Below, one piece after another: positions 1 to 6,763 of a DNA stretch of 16,279 bases. A model generated the notes under the pieces. That model ran no database searches. It was given only the letters and a program-made list of their open reading frames with translations, and was not told where the DNA came from. The position numbers were made by a program, and so were the translations under genes. The DNA comes from CAYNST01 sp964546435. Its GTDB lineage: Bacteria; Pseudomonadota; Gammaproteobacteria; Pseudomonadales; Cellvibrionaceae. Location of the stretch: positions 1 to 16,279 of the forward strand of contig CAZJKJ010000076.1 in NCBI GenBank assembly GCA_964546435.1. The letters run 5' to 3'. Within the stretch, counting starts at the first letter, position 1. Every line of letters starts with the position of its first letter.

Positions 1-170
1 AGGCGTTTTCGATCGCTGGCGGAGGCGACACCCTGGCCGCTATCGATAAATTCGGGCTGGCCGACAAAATCTCCTATATCTCCACGGGTGGAGGTGCCTT
101 TCTGGAATATGTGGAAGGCCGGCCGCTGCTGGCGGTGCAGGTACTGGAATCCAGGGCCAAAGAAGGCTGA
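1..170 (+). CDS. pgk: Phosphoglycerate kinase, C-terminal end (partial)
   Basis: This is the last 55 codons of a gene that begins before the window; the frame starts at base 3 and stops with TGA at 168-170. The translation contains GGGDT, the nucleotide-binding loop near the end of PGK, followed by ISTGGGAFLEY and EGRPL, which match the canonical PGK C-terminus. PGK interconverts 1,3-bisphosphoglycerate with ADP and 3-phosphoglycerate with ATP in glycolysis and gluconeogenesis, in the cytoplasm. Only the C-terminal part of the nucleotide-binding lobe is visible. The gene is followed immediately by an intrinsic terminator, so it probably does not share its main transcript with the curlin gene downstream. 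A diverged copy of its last 78 bp occurs at 5042-5119. Confidence 0.95.
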   Translation, partial: AFSIAGGGDTLAAIDKFGLADKISYISTGGGAFLEYVEGRPLLAVQVLESRAKEG

Positions 171-177
171 TAGCCAC

Positions 178-209
178 AGGCGCCCCTTTTTCAGCGGGCG
201 CCTTTTTTA
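178..209 (+). terminator. Intrinsic terminator of pgk
   Basis: An 8-bp perfect stem (AGGCGCCC at 178-185 with GGGCGCCT at 196-203) has a 10-nt loop and is followed by a T tract (203-208). It starts 7 nt after the pgk stop codon. A degraded relative of this hairpin follows the duplicated pgk tail at 5133-5165. Confidence 0.9.
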
Positions 210-462
210 TTTTTCCCGCCTTTATTTATTTCCCTCCTGTTTTATTTTCCATCGCCACGCCCGCGCCGATTTATATTCCGACAGAGATCCCGGGGCTGAA
301 CTGCCCTTGTTCTGGAATAAAATCCCATTTGCACCATAGCGATTTTGCCGTATGCGAGAGTGCGAATCCTGCTTATTATCCGGTCAGGGGACTCTGCGTG
401 GCTGGCGTCTTTACGGCTAATTGCCGAATGTGTTCGCAGATCTCTCCTGAATCACAATAACT
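210..462. other. Intergenic region upstream of the first curlin-like gene
   Basis: About 250 bases between the pgk terminator and the conserved leader of the curlin gene. I see no convincing ORF; a short reading frame running through the pgk tail here is a frame shadow. It presumably holds the upstream promoter and control sites of the curlin gene, but no clear -35 box or operator stands out. The equivalent stretch before the second curlin gene (5166-5373) is largely unalignable by eye, so the two genes may differ in upstream control. Confidence 0.5.
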
Positions 463-506
463 GATAATCATCCGTCCAAGCACAGGAGACGTGTCATGGG
501 ACAAAC
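463..506 (+). promoter_or_regulatory. Conserved leader, possible -10 box and RBS of curlin gene 1
   Basis: GATAAT at 463-468 resembles a sigma-70 -10 box (5 of 6 match), but no good -35 lies 16-18 nt upstream. AGGAGA at 484-489 is a strong Shine-Dalgarno site 6 nt before the ATG at 496. The 30 bases from 477 to 506 are identical to 5387-5416 before the second curlin gene, spanning the RBS, start codon and first codons. Such conservation fixes the start of both genes and suggests functional constraint on the leader. Confidence 0.6.
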
Positions 507-1845
507 AATTGATCCACAAAAGCCAACCCGCCTGGTCACACCCCGGATACTGTTGATGCACACCGCCCGGCTGACCGCCGCCAGCCTGGTTTTACTGAGC
601 GCGCATGCTTTTGGCATCGGTGTGCAGCAGTCAGGTGCATCCAATACAACTTCGGTGGAGCAGATATCTCTCCTCTACGTCGAAAAAAGTACCATTAACC
701 AAATCGGAGACAGTAACGACACTGTGCTTTTACAGCAGGGGTCGGGCGTTGCAGAGCAGATGCTGGTGACACATGTTACACAGACGGGTGACCTCAATGC
801 CGCTCGGATTACGCAGCGCGCCAGGCAGGGTCAAGTCGTCGTCCAGCAGACCGGAACACAGAACCAGGCGAATGTTGAACAGGAGGAAGTTTACAACGGA
901 TCTGTCGAGATCCTGCAAACCGGGACGAGCAATCTGGCGGAGGTGTCCCAGTTGCCTTTAGATGACGGGTCAAGCCCGCACGCCTCAATAGTGCAGAACG
1001 GAAGTGATAATGTTGCGGTCGCTACCCAGCATATGTTTTCTGATGACGATCTGGAAATTTTCCAGGAGGGCACCGGCAATATCGTGCACGTGCAGCATGG
1101 CGAAGGCTACATGGACGTCTATGATCGGGATAGTGACATTTACGTGGAAATGATTGGTGATGCTAACGAAGCTTACATAGCTCAGCAGCGTGCACATGGA
1201 GGCTCGCTGGCCGATATCAGTTACATCGGTTCGGGAAATATTTTGAATCTCGAGCAGGCGGGTGAAACGGCCAGAACAAGTATTCAGAGTGTGAATTCCG
1301 ACAACAACGAGGATTGGATTGTTCAGGGAGCTGGTGGAGGGGTGGACATCAGGATCGAGCGTGAGAATACCACCACCAGCCGCGTCACCTCTTACCAATC
1401 GGGGATGTACTTCGACGCGTATGCCCGGCAAACCGACTCAGCAGGAGCAGTAGCGGAGTTTCAGCAAGAAGAGGATATAGGAGTTCCGAAGGCTGAAATC
1501 TACCAGTCCAGTGTGATCGATTCGTTTGCTCGTATCGAGCAAAGCGCGGCAGGTTCCGGATTAATTATTCAGGACGGTGTTGAAGATTCCTACGCGCTAA
1601 TTCAAATGCGGTCCAGTGGGGAGACCGATATGATCATAGTGCAGATGGGAGGCACTGGAAATCAAGGAGAGATCACCATGAACAGTGATCTATTGGCACA
1701 CGCGCTGATTGATCAGCTGGGTTCATTCAACGAAGCGCAGATTACACATAGTTTAGGCTTCTCTGGACTGGAATCGACAGGCATGACGGCATCAATCACC
1801 CAAATTGGTGACTATAATCAGGCGGTGATTACTCAGAGCTACTAA
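496..1845 (+). CDS. Curlin-repeat (CsgA/CsgB-like) amyloid protein, copy 1
   Basis: A 449-residue predicted exported protein. The N-terminus has a polar segment of about 25 residues, a hydrophobic core (ASLVLLSAHA) and a likely cleavage site near residues 37-40. The rest is about 17 curlin-type units (Pfam curlin-associated repeat) of the form I-x-Q-x-G-x-x-N-x-A-x-V-x-Q, for example VQQTGTQNQANVEQ, ILQTGTSNLAEVSQ and the C-terminal ITQIGDYNQAVITQ. Units 1-9 and 15-17 keep the Gln/Asn ladder; units 10-14 are degenerate. Classic CsgA is about 151 residues with five repeats, so this is a giant member. The family forms extracellular amyloid fibres for adhesion and biofilm, normally exported by CsgG with CsgE and CsgF; none of these is in the window. 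The start is set by AGGAGA and by the leader shared with the paralogue at 5406. The internal Met21 would give a more conventional signal peptide but is Leu in the paralogue. Fibre function is inferred from the repeats. Confidence 0.85.
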   Translation: MGQTIDPQKPTRLVTPRILLMHTARLTAASLVLLSAHAFGIGVQQSGASNTTSVEQISLLYVEKSTINQIGDSNDTVLLQQGSGVAEQMLVTHVTQTGDLNAARITQRARQGQVVVQQTGTQNQANVEQEEVYNGSVEILQTGTSNLAEVSQLPLDDGSSPHASIVQNGSDNVAVATQHMFSDDDLEIFQEGTGNIVHVQHGEGYMDVYDRDSDIYVEMIGDANEAYIAQQRAHGGSLADISYIGSGNILNLEQAGETARTSIQSVNSDNNEDWIVQGAGGGVDIRIERENTTTSRVTSYQSGMYFDAYARQTDSAGAVAEFQQEEDIGVPKAEIYQSSVIDSFARIEQSAAGSGLIIQDGVEDSYALIQMRSSGETDMIIVQMGGTGNQGEITMNSDLLAHALIDQLGSFNEAQITHSLGFSGLESTGMTASITQIGDYNQAVITQSY

Positions 1846-1851
1846 ACCTGA

Positions 1852-1884
1852 GCAGCAAAAGTGCCGTCCCGGCGCTTTTGCTGC
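1852..1884 (+). terminator. Long hairpin after curlin gene 1
   Basis: A 15-bp stem (1852-1866 with 1870-1884, one G-U pair) and a 3-nt loop start 6 nt after the stop codon. No T tract follows (CTCTTGG), so it is not a textbook intrinsic terminator and may instead protect the 3' end of the mRNA. A hairpin with a similar core follows the second curlin gene. Confidence 0.55.
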
Positions 1885-1964
1885 CTCTTGGACGCATTTA
1901 TATTGAATAACAACAATCCAACCTGATCTGGGTTTCCCAGTGACGGGTTTCCGCTTTCCAATCG

Positions 1965-1984
1965 AATACGTATTTTTACGTATT
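1965..1984. promoter_or_regulatory. 20-bp palindrome upstream of the propeller lipoprotein gene
   Basis: AATACGTA at 1965-1972 and TACGTATT at 1977-1984 form a perfect inverted repeat around TTTT, ending 62 bp before the ATG at 2047. It could be a dimeric regulator's operator; the short AT-rich arms make a stable RNA hairpin less likely. A direct repeat GGGTTTCC (1930-1937 and 1945-1952) lies just upstream. No consensus -35/-10 pair was found nearby. Confidence 0.4.
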
Positions 1985-2046
1985 GTGATCCCATCCCCTC
2001 CGGCCGCATGATCTTCCGCAAAGAATAATTACCTTCTGGAGACTGT

Positions 2047-5010
2047 ATGCGTATTGCAATAAGTGCGGTAGCGGTCATGGGGTTGCTGGCCGGATGTGGT
2101 CCGGAAGCCGATCCAACTGATGAAAACCCGATAGATTACGGCAACCTTGAAATCACACGCCCCTCAACCGAGGCGCTGGTGCTTGCCGATGAAGAAACCC
2201 TCGATACGCATATTAAAAATGGCCTGCGACTGGCCACCGCCATTGCGCGAGGTGGCAGTTCAAGTTCAAGCTCAGGTGGTGCGGGAGGTGGCTGGAGCAG
2301 TTCCTCCAGCACGTCAAGTTCCGGTGGATTTCCCAGCAGTTCCTCCAGTTCATCAAGTTCCGGCAGTTCAAGTTCCGGCATGATTCCCAACCCGAATTCA
2401 CCACCGGAAGATGGTTCGGGTGATCCGGCCTGGTCAGATACCAACGTGCACGTCAGCGGCGTGGACGAATCGGATTTTGCGAAATATGACGGGCAATACT
2501 GGTATGTCGCCACCTCGGAAGTGCTGACGGGTGACTACACCAGAACCGGCAAGCCCGGCTTTCAGATTATCGCCCCGGACCATAGTGCGCCCAACGCGGA
2601 AATACTCGGCAAATTTGAAATGGACGACCCCTGGGGAGCTATCGGGGAGATGTATCTGGTCGGCGATACCGAGACCACCAGTCACGTGGTATTGCTGCGC
2701 GAGCAGGCCGGTTCGGTGCGTCCAAGCTTTCCGAACTGGCAGCTGCCCTTCGATTTTATCGGCGGCGTTGCCGGACATTATGGGCCGCAGAATGGTTTGA
2801 TCCGGTTGCAGCTGGTCAATGTGGACGACCCGTATGCGCCCGCCGAGGACTTCGATATCAAGCTGGACGGAACCCTTATTGACAGTCGCAAGATTGGCGA
2901 CGTGATTTATCTGGTCACCCGTTACGAGCCCTGGGTTGAAGAGCTCCGCATTGATTATGGTGATGCCAGGGTACGCAAGGAAAATGAAGCAGCGCTGGCG
3001 GCCAAACCTGTGACCGACCTGCTGCCCCACTATCAGCTTGGGGATGCCGAACGCAAACCTCTGTCGGACCAGTGTTATGTGCAGGAAGGACTGGCCGAAA
3101 CATCAGGATTTTCCAGTCTTGTTCACATCACCGCAATTGACGTCCGCGAGCAGAAACTGCTGGCGAGCCGCTGCGTGAACTCTTCGGTCACGTCGATCAG
3201 CATGTCGCTGAAGTCGCTCTATCTGACCGGCGTAGTGCCCCAACCGGCCTTCTGGAACAACGGCGATACCGTCATCCACAAGTTCTCGCTCAATGAAGAA
3301 GATGGCTTGCTTTACGAGGCGACCGGTTCAGTAACCGGCACTATTCAGGGCAACAGCGATTCTGCCTTCCGTCTGCACGAACACGAAGATGACCTGCGGG
3401 TCGTGACCACCCAATGGCCATCCGGACCGGAACACAGCCTGTATATCCTCCGGCAGAACGGCAGCAGCCTCGACCAGATCGCCCAGCTGCCCAACAGCGT
3501 GCGGCCTGAAGCACTGGGCAAGCCGGGCGAGGATATTTATTCAGTGCGATTCGAGGACGACCGGGCATTTATCGTCACCTTCCAGCGCACTGACCCTTTG
3601 TACATGATCGACCTGACCGATCCGCTTGATCCCTTCGTTGCCGGAGAACTGGAAATACCTGGCTTTGCCACCTACATGCATCCGCTTAACAGTCAGTACC
3701 TGTTTACCCTCGGACAGCATGCCGATGAAAACGGCAGGGTGCAGGGATTAAAGGCGGAGCTTATTGATGTCTCTGAAGGTGATCCAGTGAGCATTGCCTC
3801 CCTGGTGTTTGGTGATGCAGGCAGTAGCAGTGAAGCCTTGTACAATCTGCGTGCGCTTAACCTGTTAAAAGTCAGCGAATCCGAATGGCGCATTGCGTTT
3901 CCGCTTCAACACTATGAATGGGGCTACGTAAGCGACGACGCAGGCTACCGGGAGACGTTCCAGATTGGTCTGCAGATGGTGGAAATTGCGGGGCTGGATG
4001 GAGACGATGCTCAGCTTGCGGACGCCGGCTTCCTTCTGGCTGAAGAAGCCGATGCCTCATATTACTCGAGCTTCGTCAGCCGCGGACTGCTGCAGGGTGA
4101 TGCTGCTTTTTATGCGCACAAAAACGCTGTCTGGGCGACTCCCTGGGGAGATGTGAATGCAGCGGTCGGCCCGATCACGGCTGAACCCGAGGCTTGCACA
4201 CCTTCGGTCAATTTCGGCATAGAACTCGAGCTGAAAGCGCCTGCAGAATCACGCCTTAATGCATGCGGTGCCGTTGTGACCATAGTGGACGGCGACTACG
4301 TGGAAACCCTGCCGCCTCCGGAACTTGTTCACGGTAGCACCTGCACGTTTTTCGGTGCGTCCGAACGTCCCGGGTATTACGCCATCACCGCGACGCTGGA
4401 AGGCATGGACCCGATTTATGATTATGCCGCGGTGTGGAGCGATGAGTGTCATGTGCAGACAGAGCGCCGGGAACTGCAGTTCCAGGAATGCGGTTACATG
4501 ACACCCGCAGTTGAAGTAACTGTTTTCTCGGATCTGGGGCTGGACTGTAACGGAACCGTCAGTGTCTTCCAGGACGACGTCGAGTATCCGCTGGAGTTTT
4601 ACGGAAGCAGTTCCCGCGGCTTTCCCGGGGCTGGCTCTGGAGGCTGGTCGGGTTCATCCAGTGCCGCCAGCTCTTCAGGCGCCCCTCGTGCACCCGAGTT
4701 CAGCAGCTCCTCCAGTTCCAGTGGTTTCTGGGACGGCGGATCCAGCTCTTCAGGTATCGTAACGTCCAGCTCAAGCTCAACTTCGAGTTCAAGTTCCAGC
4801 TCAAGCTCCACATCCAGTACGTCTTCGTCAGGCTGGCCGCAGGTCAGTACCTGCTACTTCGCGGGTGCCCGGGATGTGACGGGAGAAGTTACCCTGGTCA
4901 TCGAAATGGAAGGACATAAACCTTACCGTGAAGACGACATTGTTATCCTGGAAAAATCCTGTGAGGTCAACGCGGTGCAGTATCGGGAGGTGTCCCTGCA
5001 GCCTGAATGA
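2047..5010 (+). CDS. Poly-serine beta-propeller lipoprotein (Beta_propel family)
   Basis: A 987-residue predicted lipoprotein. The N-terminus ends in the lipobox LLAGC with Cys17; the +2 residue is Gly, which under the Lol rule predicts outer-membrane sorting. Residues about 70-111 are a Ser/Gly linker. From residue 132, TNVHVSGVDESDFAKYDG matches the opening of the Beta_propel family (Pfam PF09826, COG4880, distantly WD40-like), and propeller-like sequence continues to about residue 710. The C-terminus holds two homologous four-cysteine modules: Cys717, 740, 766, 801 and Cys815, 834, 936, 972. Both contain an STC(T/Y)F motif at the third cysteine and a final-cysteine strand (ECHVQT / SCEVNA), and resemble carboxypeptidase-regulatory-like Ig folds. 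The second module is split by a Ser-rich insert at about 853-930. GGAGA at 2038-2042 supports the ATG. No enzymatic motif is visible; a surface binding or scaffolding role is inference. The last 84 bases, stop included, are duplicated at 6849-6932. Confidence 0.85.
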   Translation: MRIAISAVAVMGLLAGCGPEADPTDENPIDYGNLEITRPSTEALVLADEETLDTHIKNGLRLATAIARGGSSSSSSGGAGGGWSSSSSTSSSGGFPSSSSSSSSSGSSSSGMIPNPNSPPEDGSGDPAWSDTNVHVSGVDESDFAKYDGQYWYVATSEVLTGDYTRTGKPGFQIIAPDHSAPNAEILGKFEMDDPWGAIGEMYLVGDTETTSHVVLLREQAGSVRPSFPNWQLPFDFIGGVAGHYGPQNGLIRLQLVNVDDPYAPAEDFDIKLDGTLIDSRKIGDVIYLVTRYEPWVEELRIDYGDARVRKENEAALAAKPVTDLLPHYQLGDAERKPLSDQCYVQEGLAETSGFSSLVHITAIDVREQKLLASRCVNSSVTSISMSLKSLYLTGVVPQPAFWNNGDTVIHKFSLNEEDGLLYEATGSVTGTIQGNSDSAFRLHEHEDDLRVVTTQWPSGPEHSLYILRQNGSSLDQIAQLPNSVRPEALGKPGEDIYSVRFEDDRAFIVTFQRTDPLYMIDLTDPLDPFVAGELEIPGFATYMHPLNSQYLFTLGQHADENGRVQGLKAELIDVSEGDPVSIASLVFGDAGSSSEALYNLRALNLLKVSESEWRIAFPLQHYEWGYVSDDAGYRETFQIGLQMVEIAGLDGDDAQLADAGFLLAEEADASYYSSFVSRGLLQGDAAFYAHKNAVWATPWGDVNAAVGPITAEPEACTPSVNFGIELELKAPAESRLNACGAVVTIVDGDYVETLPPPELVHGSTCTFFGASERPGYYAITATLEGMDPIYDYAAVWSDECHVQTERRELQFQECGYMTPAVEVTVFSDLGLDCNGTVSVFQDDVEYPLEFYGSSSRGFPGAGSGGWSGSSSAASSSGAPRAPEFSSSSSSSGFWDGGSSSSGIVTSSSSSTSSSSSSSSSTSSTSSSGWPQVSTCYFAGARDVTGEVTLVIEMEGHKPYREDDIVILEKSCEVNAVQYREVSLQPE
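2253..2380 (+). repeat. Low-complexity poly-Ser/Gly coding tract 1
   Basis: Imperfect reiteration of AGTTCA, AGTTCC, TCCAGC and TCAAGC encodes the Ser/Gly linker between the lipid anchor and the propeller (residues about 70-111). Similar hexamers recur in tract 2 of the same gene, so slippage or intragenic recombination could change linker length. Confidence 0.85.
4603..4836 (+). repeat. Low-complexity poly-Ser coding tract 2
   Basis: Encodes residues about 853-930, with runs of up to about nine or ten serines separated by Gly-, Pro- and Ala-containing segments. Comparison with the neighbouring module places it inside a domain, between the second and third cysteines of module 2, rather than between domains. 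Confidence 0.85.
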
Positions 5011-5037
5011 ACGGCCCGGCTTTTTTTAACCGGTGTG
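4927..5037 (+). repeat. 111-bp direct repeat, copy A (3' end of propeller gene)
   Basis: Identical to 6849-6959 except for two substitutions (A/G in the codon for residue 963, and TGA/TAA at the stop). It covers the last 27 codons, the stop and the following T7 tract with its weak AGCC/GGCT stem. With copy B it brackets the second curlin gene; the repeat period is 1922 bp. Confidence 0.95.
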
Positions 5038-5041
5038 TGGG

Positions 5042-5119
5042 GGTGCCTTTCGGGAATATGTGGAAGGCCGGCCGCTGTCTGCGGTTCAGGTGCTTGAATC
5101 CAGAGCCAAAGAAGGCTGA
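5042..5119 (+). pseudogene. Duplicated pgk 3'-end remnant
   Basis: 78 bp aligning without gaps to the true pgk end at 93-170, with 8 differing bases. It still reads as the PGK tail in frame (GAFREYVEGRPLSAVQVLES) up to a TGA at 5117-5119, but has no start codon and no upstream pgk sequence. Of six changed codons, four are synonymous. It joins directly to the end of the 111-bp repeat at 5037, so the duplication junction lies at about 5037-5042. A reading frame starting at 5007 across this stretch is in the wrong frame and is not a gene. Confidence 0.93.
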
Positions 5120-5132
5120 GAAATTAATGCCA

Positions 5133-5165
5133 GGCGCTCGCAACGGGCGCCGGGGTATTTTTGCA
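5133..5165 (+). terminator. Degraded copy of the pgk terminator
   Basis: GGCGCTCG (5133-5140) pairs with CGGGCGCC (5144-5151) with one wobble pair, followed after GGGG by TATTTTT. Its position relative to the pgk remnant matches the terminator at 178-209. The G-rich break before the T tract probably weakens it. Confidence 0.55.
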
Positions 5166-5344
5166 ATTCGCGCACCTGCGGCCATAACGACATATCAACC
5201 CGCCCCAATCATAGCGTTAATTCCTTTGGTTCGTTCCCGCTTCCTGTTTATTATTCCCGGAAGGATTTTCTGTGCGGCTGGTTCCTGTTCAAGTACGGGT
5301 AGCCGAATGCGGCCGCAGTAGGCATCAGTCATTGTCCGCCATCG
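5166..5344. other. Intergenic region upstream of the second curlin-like gene
   Basis: About 180 bases with no supported ORF between the pgk terminator remnant and the 13-bp repeats. By eye it shares only short patches with the region upstream of curlin gene 1, so the two genes may have different upstream control. Confidence 0.45.
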
Positions 5345-5383
5345 CTGTTAACGACCATTGTTAACTATTGCTGTTATCTATCC
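5345..5383 (+). repeat. Three 13-bp imperfect tandem repeats before curlin gene 2
   Basis: GTTAAC, GTTAAC and GTTATC start at 5347, 5360 and 5373, exactly 13 bp apart, with flanking similarity (GCTGTTAAC, ATTGTTAAC, GCTGTTATC). The last unit ends just before the conserved leader and could contribute the -10 region. No equivalent array precedes curlin gene 1. This could be a multi-site operator or a slippage product. Confidence 0.5.
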
Positions 5384-5416
5384 GATCAAGCACAGGAGAC
5401 GTGTCATGGGACAAAC
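5374..5416 (+). promoter_or_regulatory. Conserved leader and RBS of curlin gene 2
   Basis: Homologous to 463-506. TTATCT at 5374-5379 sits in nearly the same place as GATAAT of copy 1, and AGGAGA at 5394-5399 lies 6 nt before the ATG at 5406. Bases 5387-5416 are identical to 477-506. This sets the start at 5406 rather than at the in-frame ATG at 5358. Confidence 0.6.
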
Positions 5417-6758
5417 GATTAACCCGCAGAACCTAACCCGCCCGATAACAACCAGGGATTTGCTGCTGCACACCGCCCGGTTTGCCTCAGCAGGCATTCT
5501 CGTATTGAGTACGCATGTTTTCGCCATAGATTTGCAGCAGTCGGGAATGTACAACTCGGCACTGGTAGAACAGGAAAGCATGTTCACCACCGAAGGGACC
5601 AGCGTTAACCAGATGGGTGAGAATAATGACGTGACCGTCTTCCAGAGAGGCACCGGAAGTGAACAACAGGTATTTGTCACGCAGATAACACAAACCGGAG
5701 AACTAAATTCTGCCACGACGACGCAACTCGCCCTGCAGGGCAGTATTGTTATTCAGCAAACCGGCTCACAGAACCAGGCGCATGTAGAGCAGCAGGAGGT
5801 GTATGACGCCGCTGCAGAAATTCTGCAAACCGGAACCAATAACTCTGTCGACTTGCGCCAACTGTCATTCACGGAGGCTGATCAACAGGCACTGCATGCA
5901 TCGATTACCCAGGATGGTAACGATAACCAGGTGACTGCAACTCAGCACGCCTTTTATACGGCGCAACTGACCGTAACGCAGAACGGAACGGGTAATATCC
6001 TGCAACTCCAGCAAAATCGAGGCGAGTCTTTGGATGATCGCGACAGCGAAGTCACCGTAGAAATGACTGGCGACGCCAATGAAGTGTATATCGTACATCG
6101 GGGGGTGTTCGCCGGTGGGCTGGCGGACATTCATTATTCGGGTTCGGGAAATATTCTGGACCTTGAACAAGCGTGGGAAACGACAAAGACGCACATCTAC
6201 AGCATCAACTCGGACAATAACCGGGATTCCATACTGCAACAGTCCTACAGCTGGCAGGAAATTCTGATCGAGCGAGAAGACACCAACAATAGCCGGGTTG
6301 ATATTGTGCAGAATGGGTGGGCTTTCAGTGCCGAAGTGCGACAGATCGCCTCAGAAGGCGCGATCGCTGAATTTGACCAGTTCGAAGATTTTTTAGGAGC
6401 GGATTCTGAAATCGAGCAGATTGATGTGACTGATTCGCTTGCCCGTATCGAGCACCGTGCTACTGGCTCGGGCAAAATCATTCAAAGCGGCGTCGACAAT
6501 TCGCAGGCTCTGATCCAGATGTATTCAGGTGATAACCCCGAATTGACAATCGTACAGACCGGAGGCAGCGGTAACCATGCAGAAATCAATCTCGAAAGTG
6601 GGCCGCATCTGACTGCACTGATTGATCAATCGGGTTCGTTCAATGATGCTAGAATCTCGCACCTGACAAGCACGCTGGTGGGCGAGCAAGCCACATACAA
6701 CAAATCGATTACCCAGATTGGCGATCACAATACGGCAGTTATCGCGCAAAACTTCTGA
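5406..6758 (+). CDS. Curlin-repeat (CsgA/CsgB-like) amyloid protein, copy 2
   Basis: A 450-residue paralogue of the gene at 496, alignable end to end with roughly 55-60% identity by eye. It has the same architecture: a polar N-terminus starting MGQTINPQ, a hydrophobic core (SAGILVLSTHVFA) with likely cleavage after VFA (residue 40), then about 17 curlin-type units in register with copy 1. Examples are IQQTGSQNQAHVEQ, VTQNGTGNILQLQQ and ITQIGDHNTAVIAQ. The Gln/Asn ladder is better kept than in copy 1: units 11, 12 and 14 (IEREDTNNSRVDIVQ, VRQIASEG, IIQSGVDNSQALIQ) are closer to consensus. Unit-specific deviations are shared, such as VEM-x-GDANE in unit 8 and GSGNIL in unit 9. The role is presumably an extracellular amyloid subunit, either an alternative or partner subunit or a nucleator to copy 1. 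The gene is bracketed by a pgk remnant and a propeller-gene remnant, which marks it as the product of a segmental duplication or import. Confidence 0.85.
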   Translation: MGQTINPQNLTRPITTRDLLLHTARFASAGILVLSTHVFAIDLQQSGMYNSALVEQESMFTTEGTSVNQMGENNDVTVFQRGTGSEQQVFVTQITQTGELNSATTTQLALQGSIVIQQTGSQNQAHVEQQEVYDAAAEILQTGTNNSVDLRQLSFTEADQQALHASITQDGNDNQVTATQHAFYTAQLTVTQNGTGNILQLQQNRGESLDDRDSEVTVEMTGDANEVYIVHRGVFAGGLADIHYSGSGNILDLEQAWETTKTHIYSINSDNNRDSILQQSYSWQEILIEREDTNNSRVDIVQNGWAFSAEVRQIASEGAIAEFDQFEDFLGADSEIEQIDVTDSLARIEHRATGSGKIIQSGVDNSQALIQMYSGDNPELTIVQTGGSGNHAEINLESGPHLTALIDQSGSFNDARISHLTSTLVGEQATYNKSITQIGDHNTAVIAQNF

Positions 6759-6763
6759 GACAA

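Noticed and set aside
2136..2513. Minus-strand frame rich in Glu and Leu across the poly-serine tract (also 4599-4811)
   Set aside because: It is the mechanical reverse reading of serine-codon repeats in the propeller gene.
5007..5321. 104-codon open frame over the duplicated pgk tail
   Set aside because: It reads the pgk remnant in the wrong frame, and a similar out-of-frame ORF appears over the true pgk end (88-339). The sequence is explained as a pseudogene fragment.
5358..5405. Upstream ATG giving a 16-residue N-terminal extension to curlin copy 2
   Set aside because: The strong AGGAGA and the 30-base block shared with copy 1 point to the ATG at 5406; the extension has no counterpart in copy 1.
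496..6758. Possible CRISPR-like or satellite repeat arrays because of the many QxGxxN units
   Set aside because: The repetition is at protein level and in frame; the DNA units are too divergent and there are no uniform repeats or spacers.
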